Positions 1 to 8,466 of a stretch of DNA of 64,000 bases are shown here, piece after piece. Below the pieces are notes generated by a model. It saw nothing but the letters and a program-made list of their open reading frames with translations, was not told the origin of the DNA and ran no database searches. How positions within the stretch are numbered: the stretch's first letter is position 1; every line of letters starts with the position of its first letter. Origin of the DNA: an uncultured Gelidibacter sp. (GTDB lineage: Bacteria; Bacteroidota; Bacteroidia; Flavobacteriales; Flavobacteriaceae); assembly GCF_947500795.1 (NCBI RefSeq), contig NZ_CANMTE010000001.1, forward strand, positions 744,001 to 808,000. Reading direction: 5' to 3'. Position numbers and translations under genes: made by a program.

Positions 1-28
1 GATTCTAAAAACACTTTCATATAAAATA

Positions 29-58
29 ATGCCTGTAGATTTTCTACTAGGCATTTTT
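29..58 (+). terminator. Rho-independent terminator of an upstream gene
   Basis: An imperfect hairpin (GCCTGTAGA pairing with TCTACTAGGC across a short loop, one bulge) is followed by a run of T. No gene precedes it inside the window, so it probably ends a plus-strand gene lying just outside the left edge. Confidence 0.55.
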
Positions 59-326
59 TATTTAAATAATGATTCTACAAGTTATGGGGAAAATCTGAAG
101 ACGACAACCTATTAAATAGTTAAATGACCTCCTACAAAACATGGTTTATAAATCCAGTTAAGAACTTCAATTAATTAATCTTTAGCTCCTTACAAGAGCT
201 GTTTTTGAATAATGGGGTCAATTATTTTTTGAAATGATTTATAATTGCTTAACTTCATTACCTTTTAAAATGTCATTTATAAAACTCAAAATAACAACTA
301 ATTCTAACTTAAAATCAATTGTAATT

Positions 327-1466
327 ATGAAACAAACAAAACATTTTCTGGTTGCTTTAACATTAGGACTAACGCTGGCGTCCTGTAGTAAAGATGAAGC
401 TATCTCCGCAGATCCTGCATCAGCAGACATGAATGAAAATGCGGTATATTCTAGAAGTGCATTGCCAGCTACAACTGAAGGCAACATCACGTGGGAAATT
501 CCAGGACTTAAAGCGCAAGACTTTTCTTTTAAGTACAACAATCTAGTCGAACCAAGCGAATGTGGTGCTACACCATTTAATAGCGTGACTGCTTATTATA
601 ACAATGCACTTATCGAAGGGTTTATATCTAGTTGGGATTTCAACAGGGATGCTATTGGTGTCATTCTGGAAGACTATTTTACAATCAATCAAATTGCTGC
701 TCTAATAGGGAAGAATACAGATACGTTTGGTGCAGAAGGAGAGTATACTGCATACGTACAAAATAGAGTAAGAAGTCTTGAGAAATTTTGGAACATGTCC
801 GATTTGATAAGTGTTAGAGGTCAGCATACTTCTACATTGGAGGATTTGGATTTTATCCGTTTTATCTATGAGAATTTTTCTGAAGCTACCCCAGATCAAG
901 TTGATTACTTAGTAGGCATTGCAAATCATTTCAATACCACAAGTGATCAAATCCCAGAAAACCCATTTTACGCTTCTGATGGATTTGCAACTTCTTCAGG
1001 AGTAATAGTCATTGGCGATGGTATCGTATCTATGTTAGCTGAAACTGGTCTAGATCCTAAGGTGGTTTGGTCAGGCATTCTTGCGCATGAGTGGGGTCAT
1101 CAAATTCAATTCCAAAATTATGGGAATTGGGAGTATCCAGTACCAGCGTTTATTGGGACTCCAGAATCAACACGTATGACAGAATTGGAAGCTGATTTTC
1201 TTACTGGGTATTATTTAACTCATAAGCGCGGAGGAACCTATAACTGGAAGAGAGTTGAGGATGTATTGCTATCCTTTTATAATATAGGGGATTGTGGTTT
1301 TGAAAGTTCAGGTCATCATGGAACACCTCTTCAACGTTTAGAAGCAGCAAGACAAGGCTATATATTGGCCGCAAGTCAACAAAAAGCTGGTCATATCTCT
1401 GAACCGCAAGCAATACACGATGCATTTATTGAAAAGTTACCAAGCATAATTGGAGGTGCATTGTAA
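327..1466 (+). CDS. Lipoprotein zinc metallopeptidase, YpfJ-like
   Basis: This is a predicted secreted lipoprotein of 379 residues. The ATG at 327 is preferred over an in-frame upstream ATG at 234 because it directly begins a lipoprotein signal peptide ending in the lipobox LASC. The residues after the cysteine (SKDE) resemble the Bacteroidetes surface-export signal. A zinc-binding HEWGH motif lies at residues 254-258, and an ELEAD motif at about 286-290 is placed where a third metal ligand is expected. A C-terminal HGTPLQR-like segment follows. This order (HExxH, ELxAD, HGTxxQR) recalls the putative neutral zinc metallopeptidase family typified by YpfJ. The substrate is unknown. The gene stands alone and is followed by a terminator. 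Confidence 0.75.
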   Translation: MKQTKHFLVALTLGLTLASCSKDEAISADPASADMNENAVYSRSALPATTEGNITWEIPGLKAQDFSFKYNNLVEPSECGATPFNSVTAYYNNALIEGFISSWDFNRDAIGVILEDYFTINQIAALIGKNTDTFGAEGEYTAYVQNRVRSLEKFWNMSDLISVRGQHTSTLEDLDFIRFIYENFSEATPDQVDYLVGIANHFNTTSDQIPENPFYASDGFATSSGVIVIGDGIVSMLAETGLDPKVVWSGILAHEWGHQIQFQNYGNWEYPVPAFIGTPESTRMTELEADFLTGYYLTHKRGGTYNWKRVEDVLLSFYNIGDCGFESSGHHGTPLQRLEAARQGYILAASQQKAGHISEPQAIHDAFIEKLPSIIGGAL

Positions 1467-1503
1467 TTCTTAAAAAATCAATTATAACCAGATTGATATT
1501 GTA

Positions 1504-1531
1504 AAGGCCATCTTTAGGGGTGGCTTTTTTT
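1504..1531 (+). terminator. Terminator of the metallopeptidase gene
   Basis: GCCATC pairs with GGTGGC (one G-U pair) around a short loop and is followed by seven T residues. It lies 38 bases after the stop codon of the metallopeptidase gene. Confidence 0.75.
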
Positions 1532-1639
1532 ATTAGTGAATATCGGGTTACTATAATTTTTAATATTCGCCAAGTTTACAAATGTTAGGGTAACCATATA
1601 AAACGCAAAAAGCGCACTATAAAGTGCGCTTTTGTAATG

Positions 1640-1692
1640 TGAGCCCGATAGGATTCGAACCTATGACTGTCCCGACCTAAGTCGGGATGCTC
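1640..1692 (-). pseudogene. Truncated tRNA-Arg copy (distal)
   Basis: The acceptor 3' strand and T-arm match the intact tRNA-Arg at 1915-1988. The anticodon arm is replaced by a palindrome (CCCGAC/GTCGGG), and the D-arm and 5' acceptor strand are missing. It cannot fold as a tRNA and is a duplication remnant. Confidence 0.8.
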
Positions 1693-1775
1693 TTTTACTA
1701 AAGTTTGAACTGATTGTTTTGACTTCAATCTACAAGAAATAATAAAAGCGCACTATAAAGTGCGCTTTGTTAATG

Positions 1776-1828
1776 TGAGCCCGATAGGATTCGAACCTAT
1801 GACCGTCCCGACTAAAGTCGGGATGCTC
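1776..1828 (-). pseudogene. Truncated tRNA-Arg copy (proximal)
   Basis: This is a second 3'-half copy of the neighbouring tRNA-Arg, with intact T-arm and acceptor 3' strand. Its anticodon arm carries the same CCCGAC/GTCGGG palindrome as the distal copy but a different loop (TAAA on this strand's complement). The 5' part is absent. It is followed on the minus strand by its own terminator copy. Confidence 0.8.
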
Positions 1829-1880
1829 ATTTACTAAAGTTTGAATTGGATTATTTTGACTTCAATCTATAAGAAATAAA

Positions 1881-1907
1881 AAAAAGCGCACTATAAAGTG
1901 CGCTTTT
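1881..1907 (-). terminator. tRNA-Arg terminator
   Basis: The palindrome GCGCACTTTATAGTGCGC is followed on the minus strand by a T tract. It starts eight bases after the tRNA-Arg discriminator base. Two further copies occur at 1744-1768 and 1607-1633. Confidence 0.85.
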
Positions 1908-1914
1908 GTTGATG

Positions 1915-1988
1915 TGAGCCCGATAGGATTCGAACCTATGACCGCCTCCTTAGAAGGGAGGTGCTCTATCCAGCTGAGCTACGAGCCC
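1915..1988 (-). tRNA. tRNA-Arg (anticodon UCU)
   Basis: A 74-nucleotide cloverleaf can be folded by eye. The acceptor stem GGGCTCG pairs with CGGGCTC (two G-U pairs), the D-arm is intact, and the anticodon stem is CCTCC/GGAGG with loop CTTCTAA giving UCU. The T-arm is ATAGG/CCTAT around TTCGAAT, and the discriminator base is A. CCA is not encoded. Confidence 0.96.
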
Positions 1989-2054
1989 ATTCAAGAACTA
2001 GTGTTCTGAAATGGTAAGACGATAAAAAATGAATTTCATTTGTCTTACGGTCGG

Positions 2055-2062
2055 CAAATATA
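2055..2062 (-). promoter_or_regulatory. Flavobacterial -7 element for tRNA-Arg
   Basis: On the minus strand the sequence reads TATATTTG, matching the Bacteroidetes -7 consensus TAnnTTTG. It lies about 67 bases upstream of the mature tRNA 5' end, which leaves room for a short precursor leader. Confidence 0.6.
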
Positions 2063-2248
2063 CAATTTCTATTAAAACATCATAAATAAAATGTAAAAAA
2101 AATGCAGATTAATTTTAATGTTTTTCAGTCCTGCAAAAACACAAAATAAAATGACTTAATTATGAATTAGTTACGAGCAACGTTTCTTTTTATTGTGTTT
2201 GATCTAAAATTCAACTTTTTTTGAAAACACATTAAATTCATGTAGAGA

Positions 2249-2950
2249 TTAAGTGCTTTTCACCTTATTCACCATATCGAAATGATGAAGTGTTTTTGAA
2301 AATTCTTCTCGGTGGTACCAATCATTATGAACTAACTCTAGCTTATCCACTGCAAAGGTGCCGAAATCAAAATCTCTATACTTCTCTAAAATTTCTAAAA
2401 ATTTGTCCTTTTGTTGTAGTTTGTCACTAAAACGACAAACGGTACTGTGTGCAGTTTTAATGAGATAGCGTTCATCCATGCTCTGTTCCACGTCAACACT
2501 TTTAAATGTAGCTCTGAGGTTGTCTCGCAACTCATTTAACCAAGTACCGTAATAATATCCTTGCACCATCACGCAAGAGGGAGATGCTGTAAGGCCTTTA
2601 AAACTGATATTTCGGTTTTGCATAAACTCTACACTTTGGTCAACCAACGTAATATAGTCTTGAACGTTAATTTTTGAAATATCAAATCCTTCATAACAAG
2701 ATATGATGGAAATGACCGTAACATGAATGTCAGTGCTTGGATAATAATATTGATTTGGAGCAACATTTTTAAGTTCATTTAAGAAGCCCTGTATGTTGTT
2801 TTTGATATCTTCAGGAGGTCTTATAATCAGTGACAAACCAAACCTCAGGTCATTATTAGAATGAATCAAAGTGTCGATTTCATAGGTGTCTGAGGTAATC
2901 CTTTCAATGGATTCTCTATAAAGTAGATTATAATACTCCTTAAGGTTCAT
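2249..2950 (-). CDS. 2H phosphoesterase superfamily protein
   Basis: The 233-residue protein has two HxTx motifs, HVTV at about residue 76 and HSTV at about residue 168. These are the paired catalytic histidines of the 2H phosphoesterase fold, which includes RNA 2',3'-cyclic phosphodiesterases (LigT/ThpR) and mRNA- or nucleotide-processing relatives. The spacing of roughly 90 residues is typical. The ATG at 2950 is chosen over an in-frame TTG at 2962. There is no signal peptide, so it is cytoplasmic. It is a single gene downstream of ackA but separated from it by a terminator. The substrate (RNA 2',3'-cyclic phosphate or a small cyclic nucleotide) cannot be read from the sequence. Confidence 0.75.
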   Translation of the reverse strand: MNLKEYYNLLYRESIERITSDTYEIDTLIHSNNDLRFGLSLIIRPPEDIKNNIQGFLNELKNVAPNQYYYPSTDIHVTVISIISCYEGFDISKINVQDYITLVDQSVEFMQNRNISFKGLTASPSCVMVQGYYYGTWLNELRDNLRATFKSVDVEQSMDERYLIKTAHSTVCRFSDKLQQKDKFLEILEKYRDFDFGTFAVDKLELVHNDWYHREEFSKTLHHFDMVNKVKST

Positions 2951-3020
2951 TATTGACTTCAATTTTACCTGTTAAACAGTCCTAAATAAATATACCAATT
3001 TTATGGTGAGGGACTTGATT

Positions 3021-3053
3021 AAAAAAAAAGTAGCATCAAAAACTGATGCTACT
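3021..3053 (-). terminator. Terminator of pta-ackA
   Basis: On the minus strand GTAGCATCA pairs with TGATGCTAC around a short loop and runs into nine T residues. It lies about 30 bases after the ackA stop codon. Confidence 0.85.
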
Positions 3054-3080
3054 CCTAATTAACACAAAACATCGAGAGCA

Positions 3081-4265
3081 TTAATTCAGCAAATCAAAAG
3101 CTTGTTTTGCAATCTCTAATTCCTCGTTGGTTGGAATGACCAAAATTTTCACTTTTGATTCCGATTTATTAATTTCTCGTAACTCACTTGATTTTACTTC
3201 ATTTTTGGCCGCATCCAAGTAGATTCCGAAGACTTCCAAATCGGAACACACTAATCCTCTGATTACACTTGAATTCTCCCCTATTCCAGCGCTAAATACA
3301 ATGGCATCCAAACCATTCATCGCTGCAATATAAGCGCCAATATATTTCTTAATGCGGTAAGTGCTTATTGCCAATGCTAATATGCATTCTTTATTTCCCT
3401 TTTCTGCTTCTGCCTCAATATCTCTTAAATCCATTTTTCCGGTAAGCCCCAGCATGCCGCTTTTATTTGTAAGTAGTGTTTTGACCTCATCAAGAGAATA
3501 CTTCAAGTTATTAACCAAATGAAAAATAACGGCATGATCAATATCACCACTTCTTGATCCCATAACCAAACCATTTGAAGGCGTAAAACCTAAGCTCGTA
3601 TCGATACTTTTGCCATCTTTAACAGCGGTCATACTACACCCATTACCCAAATGAATGGTAATAATTTTAGAGGATCCCATACCGAGATATGCAACAGCTT
3701 TTTCAGTTACATATTGGTGACTAGTACCGTGGAAACCATACACCTGAATGCCATGTTTTTCATACAATTCGTTAGGAATGGCATACTTTTTAGCCTTTTC
3801 CGGAATTGTTTGATGAAATGCAGTATCAAAAATTGCGACCTGTTTTGCCGAAGGGAAAATTTCTTCAGAGACTAAAATCCCTTCCAGATTCCCCGGATTG
3901 TGCAAAGGTGCCAACGCAGCGTATTCGTGTATCTTTTCCTTAACTTCAGCAGTGATCAAGGTGGTATTGGAAAAAGAATTTCCGCCATGAACAACGCGAT
4001 GTCCTACCACTTCAATTTCATTAGTATTATTAATAACACCCTTATCCGCATCCAGCAATAATTCTACAATTTTATTCAATCCGTCTTTGTGCGACTTTAT
4101 AGGATAAGTCTGTTTATAGCTATCACCATTCGGTTTATAGTTTATTATGGCATCGTCATAACCAATACGCTCTACAAGTCCACTACATATCAATCTTTCA
4201 GAAGGCATATCCATGAGTTGGAATTTGATGGAAGAGCTTCCGGAATTAATTATTAAAATCTTCAT
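3081..4265 (-). CDS. ackA: Acetate kinase
   Basis: Acetate kinase transfers phosphate between acetyl phosphate and ADP, making ATP and acetate in overflow metabolism. The 394-residue length is normal. The N-terminal MKILIINSGSSSIKFQL is the phosphate-binding signature of the ASKHA fold. RVVHGG, DTAFH, the HLGNG segment with its following Thr/Ser, the conserved GSRSGDID stretch and a C-terminal FSAGIGEN motif are all present. It lies 12 bases downstream of pta on the same strand and ends at a strong terminator, so the two are almost certainly one operon. Confidence 0.97.
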   Translation of the reverse strand: MKILIINSGSSSIKFQLMDMPSERLICSGLVERIGYDDAIINYKPNGDSYKQTYPIKSHKDGLNKIVELLLDADKGVINNTNEIEVVGHRVVHGGNSFSNTTLITAEVKEKIHEYAALAPLHNPGNLEGILVSEEIFPSAKQVAIFDTAFHQTIPEKAKKYAIPNELYEKHGIQVYGFHGTSHQYVTEKAVAYLGMGSSKIITIHLGNGCSMTAVKDGKSIDTSLGFTPSNGLVMGSRSGDIDHAVIFHLVNNLKYSLDEVKTLLTNKSGMLGLTGKMDLRDIEAEAEKGNKECILALAISTYRIKKYIGAYIAAMNGLDAIVFSAGIGENSSVIRGLVCSDLEVFGIYLDAAKNEVKSSELREINKSESKVKILVIPTNEELEIAKQAFDLLN

Positions 4266-4277
4266 TATAAATTAAAT

Positions 4278-6386
4278 TTAAATGCCTTGTGCTTGAATGG
4301 CAGTCACAATTACCGTGTTATAAATATCGTCTATCGTACAACCCCTACTTAAATCGTTAACCGGCTTATTTAACCCTTGAATTATAGGTCCGATAGCCAA
4401 TGCTTTTGTTTCGCGTTGAACTGCTTTATAGGTGTTATTTCCAGTATTGAGATCAGGGAAAATAAAGACATTTGCTTGTCCTGCAACTTCAGAATCTGGA
4501 AGCTTTAACTTCCCAACCTTAGCATCTACCGCAGCATCGTATTGAATTGGACCTTCAACTTTAAGATCAGGTCGCTTTTCCTTAACAATTTTAGTGGCTT
4601 CACGCACACGTTCTACATCCTCACCTACACCTGAAGTACCCGAAGAATAAGAGAGCATCGCAATTTTAGGGTCTATTCCAAAAATCGTACTTGTCCCTGC
4701 CGATGAAATAGCGATATCAGCCAACTGAAATGAAGTCGGATTGGGGTTAATGGCACAATCGCCATAAACAGAAACACGATCATCCAAACACATAAAAAAC
4801 ACAGAAGATACAATAGGCGCTTCAGGTTTGGTTTTAATAAATTGGAGCGCAGGCAGAATGGTGTGTTGGGTTGTATGCACTGCTCCGGAAACCATCCCGT
4901 CGGCATCGCCTTTATAAACCATCATGGTACCAAAATAGGACACGTCTTCCATTAAATCTTTTGCCATCGCTAAATTGACATTCTTATGCTTTCTCAGCTC
5001 AAATAAAGTTTCTGCATACGATTCAAAATTAGGAGATTCAATTGGGTTGATGATATTGACTTTTTCTAAATCCAATCCAATATCCAATGCCGTTATTTTA
5101 TCATCTATCTGTTTTCTGTCGCCTAATAGTGTAATTGTAACGACATCGAGGTCCACAAGTCGTTTTGTGGCTCTTAAAATGCGCTCATCCAATCCTTCTG
5201 GCAACACAATATGTTTTTTGTTCGTTTTTGCTCTTTGGAACAGATTGTACTGAAACATTCGAGGCGTAACGCCGCTTGTTTCGAAAGTAATGAGGCGTTC
5301 TATTAGCGATTCCACATTAACGTATTTTTCAAATTCCTTAATGGAAGTTGTTATCTTTTCTGTGTTTTCTGCGTAAATTCTCGATTTGATATTCCCAAGT
5401 CTATTGGTCACCGAGAACGTCCCTCCTTCTACCAAAATAATCGGTACAACATCAGAAAGACCTTCAATGAGCTTAAGAATTGGCTCTTCAGGCATTAATC
5501 CGCCAGTTAGCACAATACCAGAAATGGATGGATAATTATGCGAAATATGTGCTTGTAGTGCTCCTAAAATGATATCAGCCCTATCGCCTGGAGTGATCAC
5601 CAAAGCGTTTTCTTTTAAATGAATAAGGTAATTACGCAGTTGCATAGCACCTACACTAAAATTACCCGCTTGATTGTTTATGAATTCTTCACCAAAAAGA
5701 ACTTTAGCATCCAAAGTCTCCACAATTTCCTTGATGGATGGATGTGCCAGACTATAATTTAACGGAATGGCGCTTACCAGAACATCTTTAGGCAAATATT
5801 TTTCTAACTCGGTAGTGACCAGTTTCAGGTTCTTTTCTTCTATTTTATTGGCGATGACTGATAACACTTCAACACCTTTATCTTTAAAGGAATCGAACGC
5901 CATTTGTAAGTTGCCGACAAATTCGTCCAAAGTTTTACCTACGCCACCGCCAACGATTAATGCAGGAACACCCAAATTTTTAGCAATTAAGACATTCATG
6001 TCAAACTCCATTATGGAGCCTTCACCAATAAAACTTGACCCTTCTACCAATACGAAATCGAAACGATTTTCAAGCGCTTTATATTTTTCAATGATGTTGC
6101 CTATAATCTCATCATCCTTATTTTCATTTATTTTTTTGATCACTTCGCTTCTTGTAAAAGCATAAGCATCTTCAAACTTAATGTCTAAATTAAAATAAGT
6201 GGTGACGGTATTGATATGGTTATCAATCTCTCCCGGTGCAAAGTTGTCGATGATTGGCCTAAAATAGGCGACTTTAGCTGCCTTTCCCAATAAGGATTGC
6301 ATCAATCCGAGGGAGATTATAGATTTACCAATGTTTGGTTCAGTTGTGGCAATATAAATGCCTTTATTGGTTGCTTTTTTTGTCAT
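4278..6386 (-). CDS. pta: Phosphate acetyltransferase, long form
   Basis: This enzyme converts acetyl-CoA and phosphate to acetyl phosphate and CoA, feeding acetate kinase next door. It is the long, three-domain form of about 702 residues. The order is an N-terminal P-loop domain resembling dethiobiotin synthetase, a central DRTGG-type regulatory domain at about residues 220-330, and a C-terminal catalytic domain starting near residue 380 with MFQYNLFQRA. The C-terminal part carries conserved MVSGAVHTT and SYSSGTSG stretches. The ATG at 6386 (MTKKATNKG) is preferred to an in-frame start at 6398, since the P-loop domain follows directly. A -7 element lies about 45 bases upstream. Confidence 0.96.
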   Translation of the reverse strand: MTKKATNKGIYIATTEPNIGKSIISLGLMQSLLGKAAKVAYFRPIIDNFAPGEIDNHINTVTTYFNLDIKFEDAYAFTRSEVIKKINENKDDEIIGNIIEKYKALENRFDFVLVEGSSFIGEGSIMEFDMNVLIAKNLGVPALIVGGGVGKTLDEFVGNLQMAFDSFKDKGVEVLSVIANKIEEKNLKLVTTELEKYLPKDVLVSAIPLNYSLAHPSIKEIVETLDAKVLFGEEFINNQAGNFSVGAMQLRNYLIHLKENALVITPGDRADIILGALQAHISHNYPSISGIVLTGGLMPEEPILKLIEGLSDVVPIILVEGGTFSVTNRLGNIKSRIYAENTEKITTSIKEFEKYVNVESLIERLITFETSGVTPRMFQYNLFQRAKTNKKHIVLPEGLDERILRATKRLVDLDVVTITLLGDRKQIDDKITALDIGLDLEKVNIINPIESPNFESYAETLFELRKHKNVNLAMAKDLMEDVSYFGTMMVYKGDADGMVSGAVHTTQHTILPALQFIKTKPEAPIVSSVFFMCLDDRVSVYGDCAINPNPTSFQLADIAISSAGTSTIFGIDPKIAMLSYSSGTSGVGEDVERVREATKIVKEKRPDLKVEGPIQYDAAVDAKVGKLKLPDSEVAGQANVFIFPDLNTGNNTYKAVQRETKALAIGPIIQGLNKPVNDLSRGCTIDDIYNTVIVTAIQAQGI

Positions 6387-6691
6387 AGGATTACACAACT
6401 ATAGTGTTATATTTCTAGTAGGTATTATGACAAAAATACTGATTTCATTCAGTAAACCAAGGACAGTTTCATATGACTTTTGTCATTGTTCAGAAGTTAT
6501 TTTTTCACAATTTCAGAAGAGTCCATCAATTTTTGTTTAAAATCGATTTGAATTGTTTGAAATGCAAAATACAGTGTCATGATAAATTAATTGTGAACTG
6601 CTCATCTATTTGCTAATCAATAACTTTTTATGCTCAGCTTGTTACATTTATAATTTATATGCATAATTTTAGTAAATCAAAGTAATTAATT
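6387..6691. other. Divergent pta / acyl-CoA synthetase intergenic region
   Basis: This 305-base AT-rich spacer lies between divergent genes. Beyond the pta promoter, I see a TAATTTTA box near 6665 that may serve as a weak -7 element for the rightward acyl-CoA synthetase. No small coding region or RNA is apparent. Confidence 0.5.
6431..6460 (-). promoter_or_regulatory. Promoter of pta-ackA
   Basis: On the minus strand a TATTTTTG element (6438-6431) fits the TAnnTTTG -7 consensus. A TTGG at about 6460-6457 lies some 18 bases upstream in the position of the -33 element. The inferred start point is near 6425, which gives a leader of about 40 bases before the ATG at 6386. Confidence 0.55.
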
Positions 6692-8389
6692 ATGGGAACA
6701 TTAGAATTATACCAACGCGTAGCTCAAGCAATTAAAGAGAAAGATTTTGATAACCTGAAAGCTCTCATTCCCGAAAAACCAGAGTATTTTAATTGGGTCA
6801 CCGATATTTTTGAGCCACTTAATGTAAATGAACACCCCAATGTCAAGGCTTTAATATGGAAGTATAATGATGACCGAGAAGATTTTACTTTTGCTGAAAT
6901 TTCCGCACGCTGCAATCAGTTTTTGAATTTAATGAGAAAACATGGCATTGAAAAAGGCGATAAAATGTTTATTCAACTGCCACTTTTAGCGCCCAATTGG
7001 TATAGTTATTTGGCAGGTATTAAAGGCGGAATTGTGATTATCCCTGCAGCAACGAGTTTGGAAATTCGTGATTTGGAATTTCGTTTTAAATCCGTTTTGC
7101 CCCAAGTAGCGCTTGCCGATGCTGAAAATGCTGTAAAAATTGATGCTGCCGAAAAAAATATTGGTCAAGAAATCAAATTAAAAATTATAACTGAAGGCAG
7201 CAGAAAAGGCTGGGTTTCCATTCATGAAATTCTTAGAGAATCGACCGAATCTAAAGGCGCTAAAACAGGATCTGATGACGACTTGTTTTACTTTTTTACC
7301 TCAGGAACTACGGGCATGCCAAAAATTGTGGTCCACACCCATTTTGGCTATCCTACAGGTCATTTAACTACCAGCTGCTGGATTGGCTTGCAGCGTGGTG
7401 ACGTCCATTATAATATTTCGCAACCTGGGTGGGCTAAATTCTCTTGGAGTAGTTTTTTCGGTCCTTGGAATGTGGGTGCCACAATTTTGGGCTATCACAT
7501 TGATCGCTTTGTAGCGAAAGAACAATTACAAACTATACAAGATTTTAAAGTGAATACCTTTTGCTCACCTCCTACTTCGTTGCGCATGTTAATTCAGGAA
7601 GATTTAAACTCCTATAAGTTTTCACTCCGCGAATGTGTTGCTGCTGGTGAGCCTTTAAACCCGGAAATCATTGAAGTCTGGAAAAAAGCTACCGGCATCC
7701 TTATCCGTGACGGTTACGGACAAACTGAAGCGACTGCCTTGGTTGGGAATTTACCAGGCAAAAAAGTAAAATTCGGTTCTATGGGGAAACCAACGTTTAT
7801 GTATGATGTGGTAATTGCGGATGATGATGGCAATGAGGTTGTAACATCAGAAGAAGGAAATATTTGCTTAAAGCATGATGTTAATTTAGTAACCGGCGTT
7901 TTTAAAACCTATTTAATCGATACTGAACGTAATGATTTGGTCTTTAAAAATGGGCTATATTATACGGGAGATAAGGCTTACAAAGATGAAGAAGGATATT
8001 ATTGGTTTGTGGGTCGTGATGATGATGTTATAAAAGCTTCAGACTTTAGAGTGGGGCCTTTTGAAGTTGAAAGTGTGCTTTTAGAGCATCCAAAAGTTTT
8101 AGAAACTGCAGTAGTTGCTAGTCCGCATGAATTGCGAAGCAATGCTGTAAAAGCTTTTGTGGTATTAGCAAGTGGCGCAACTGCTTCACAAGAATTAGCT
8201 AAGGAATTATTCGATTATTCTGAACAGCATTTGTCCCGCTATAAGATTCCAAGAATTATTGAGTTTACAACAGACCTTCCTAAAACCATTTCAGGAAAAA
8301 TTAGAAGAGTTGAACTTCGCGCTCAAGAAGCGCTCAGTAAACAGCAAAAAGAAACACGCGTTAATGAGTATTTTCATGACAAATATTGA
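6692..8389 (+). CDS. Acyl-CoA synthetase (AMP-forming)
   Basis: This 565-residue member of the ANL superfamily activates a carboxylic acid to its acyl-CoA via an acyl-adenylate. Visible motifs are the P-loop YFFTSGTTGMPK at about residue 204, the adenine-binding DGYGQTEA, YYTGDKAY with its ATP-ribose-binding Asp, the hinge GRDDDVIKASDFRVGPFEVE, and a C-terminal PKTISGKIRR with the catalytic lysine. The layout resembles medium-chain or acetyl-CoA synthetase-like enzymes (ACSM type). The exact acid is not determined. It is a single gene divergent from pta-ackA, consistent with a role in acid scavenging. Confidence 0.85.
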   Translation: MGTLELYQRVAQAIKEKDFDNLKALIPEKPEYFNWVTDIFEPLNVNEHPNVKALIWKYNDDREDFTFAEISARCNQFLNLMRKHGIEKGDKMFIQLPLLAPNWYSYLAGIKGGIVIIPAATSLEIRDLEFRFKSVLPQVALADAENAVKIDAAEKNIGQEIKLKIITEGSRKGWVSIHEILRESTESKGAKTGSDDDLFYFFTSGTTGMPKIVVHTHFGYPTGHLTTSCWIGLQRGDVHYNISQPGWAKFSWSSFFGPWNVGATILGYHIDRFVAKEQLQTIQDFKVNTFCSPPTSLRMLIQEDLNSYKFSLRECVAAGEPLNPEIIEVWKKATGILIRDGYGQTEATALVGNLPGKKVKFGSMGKPTFMYDVVIADDDGNEVVTSEEGNICLKHDVNLVTGVFKTYLIDTERNDLVFKNGLYYTGDKAYKDEEGYYWFVGRDDDVIKASDFRVGPFEVESVLLEHPKVLETAVVASPHELRSNAVKAFVVLASGATASQELAKELFDYSEQHLSRYKIPRIIEFTTDLPKTISGKIRRVELRAQEALSKQQKETRVNEYFHDKY

Positions 8390-8466
8390 GCATTATCGGT
8401 TGTTTGCGTAAAGGTTTTAAATGCTGATTAACTTGCTAGTAAAACAACAATTCTAAATACCTGTTT

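Larger units (their letters stand above)
1607..1907 (-). repeat. Tandem ~137-bp repeat of tRNA-Arg 3' end and terminator
   Basis: Three copies of the terminator palindrome GCGCACTATAAAGTGCGC start at 1612, 1748 and 1886, which gives unit lengths of 136 and 138 bases. Each palindrome is joined to a tRNA-Arg 3' end. The two downstream units also share a spacer beginning TTTACTAAAGTTTGAA and ending near AAGAAATAA. The arrangement arose by tandem duplication of the end of the tRNA-Arg gene. Confidence 0.85.

Noticed and set aside
234-326. N-terminal extension of the metallopeptidase
   Set aside because: The extra 31 residues would precede a complete lipoprotein signal peptide, and its start at 327 is sufficient.
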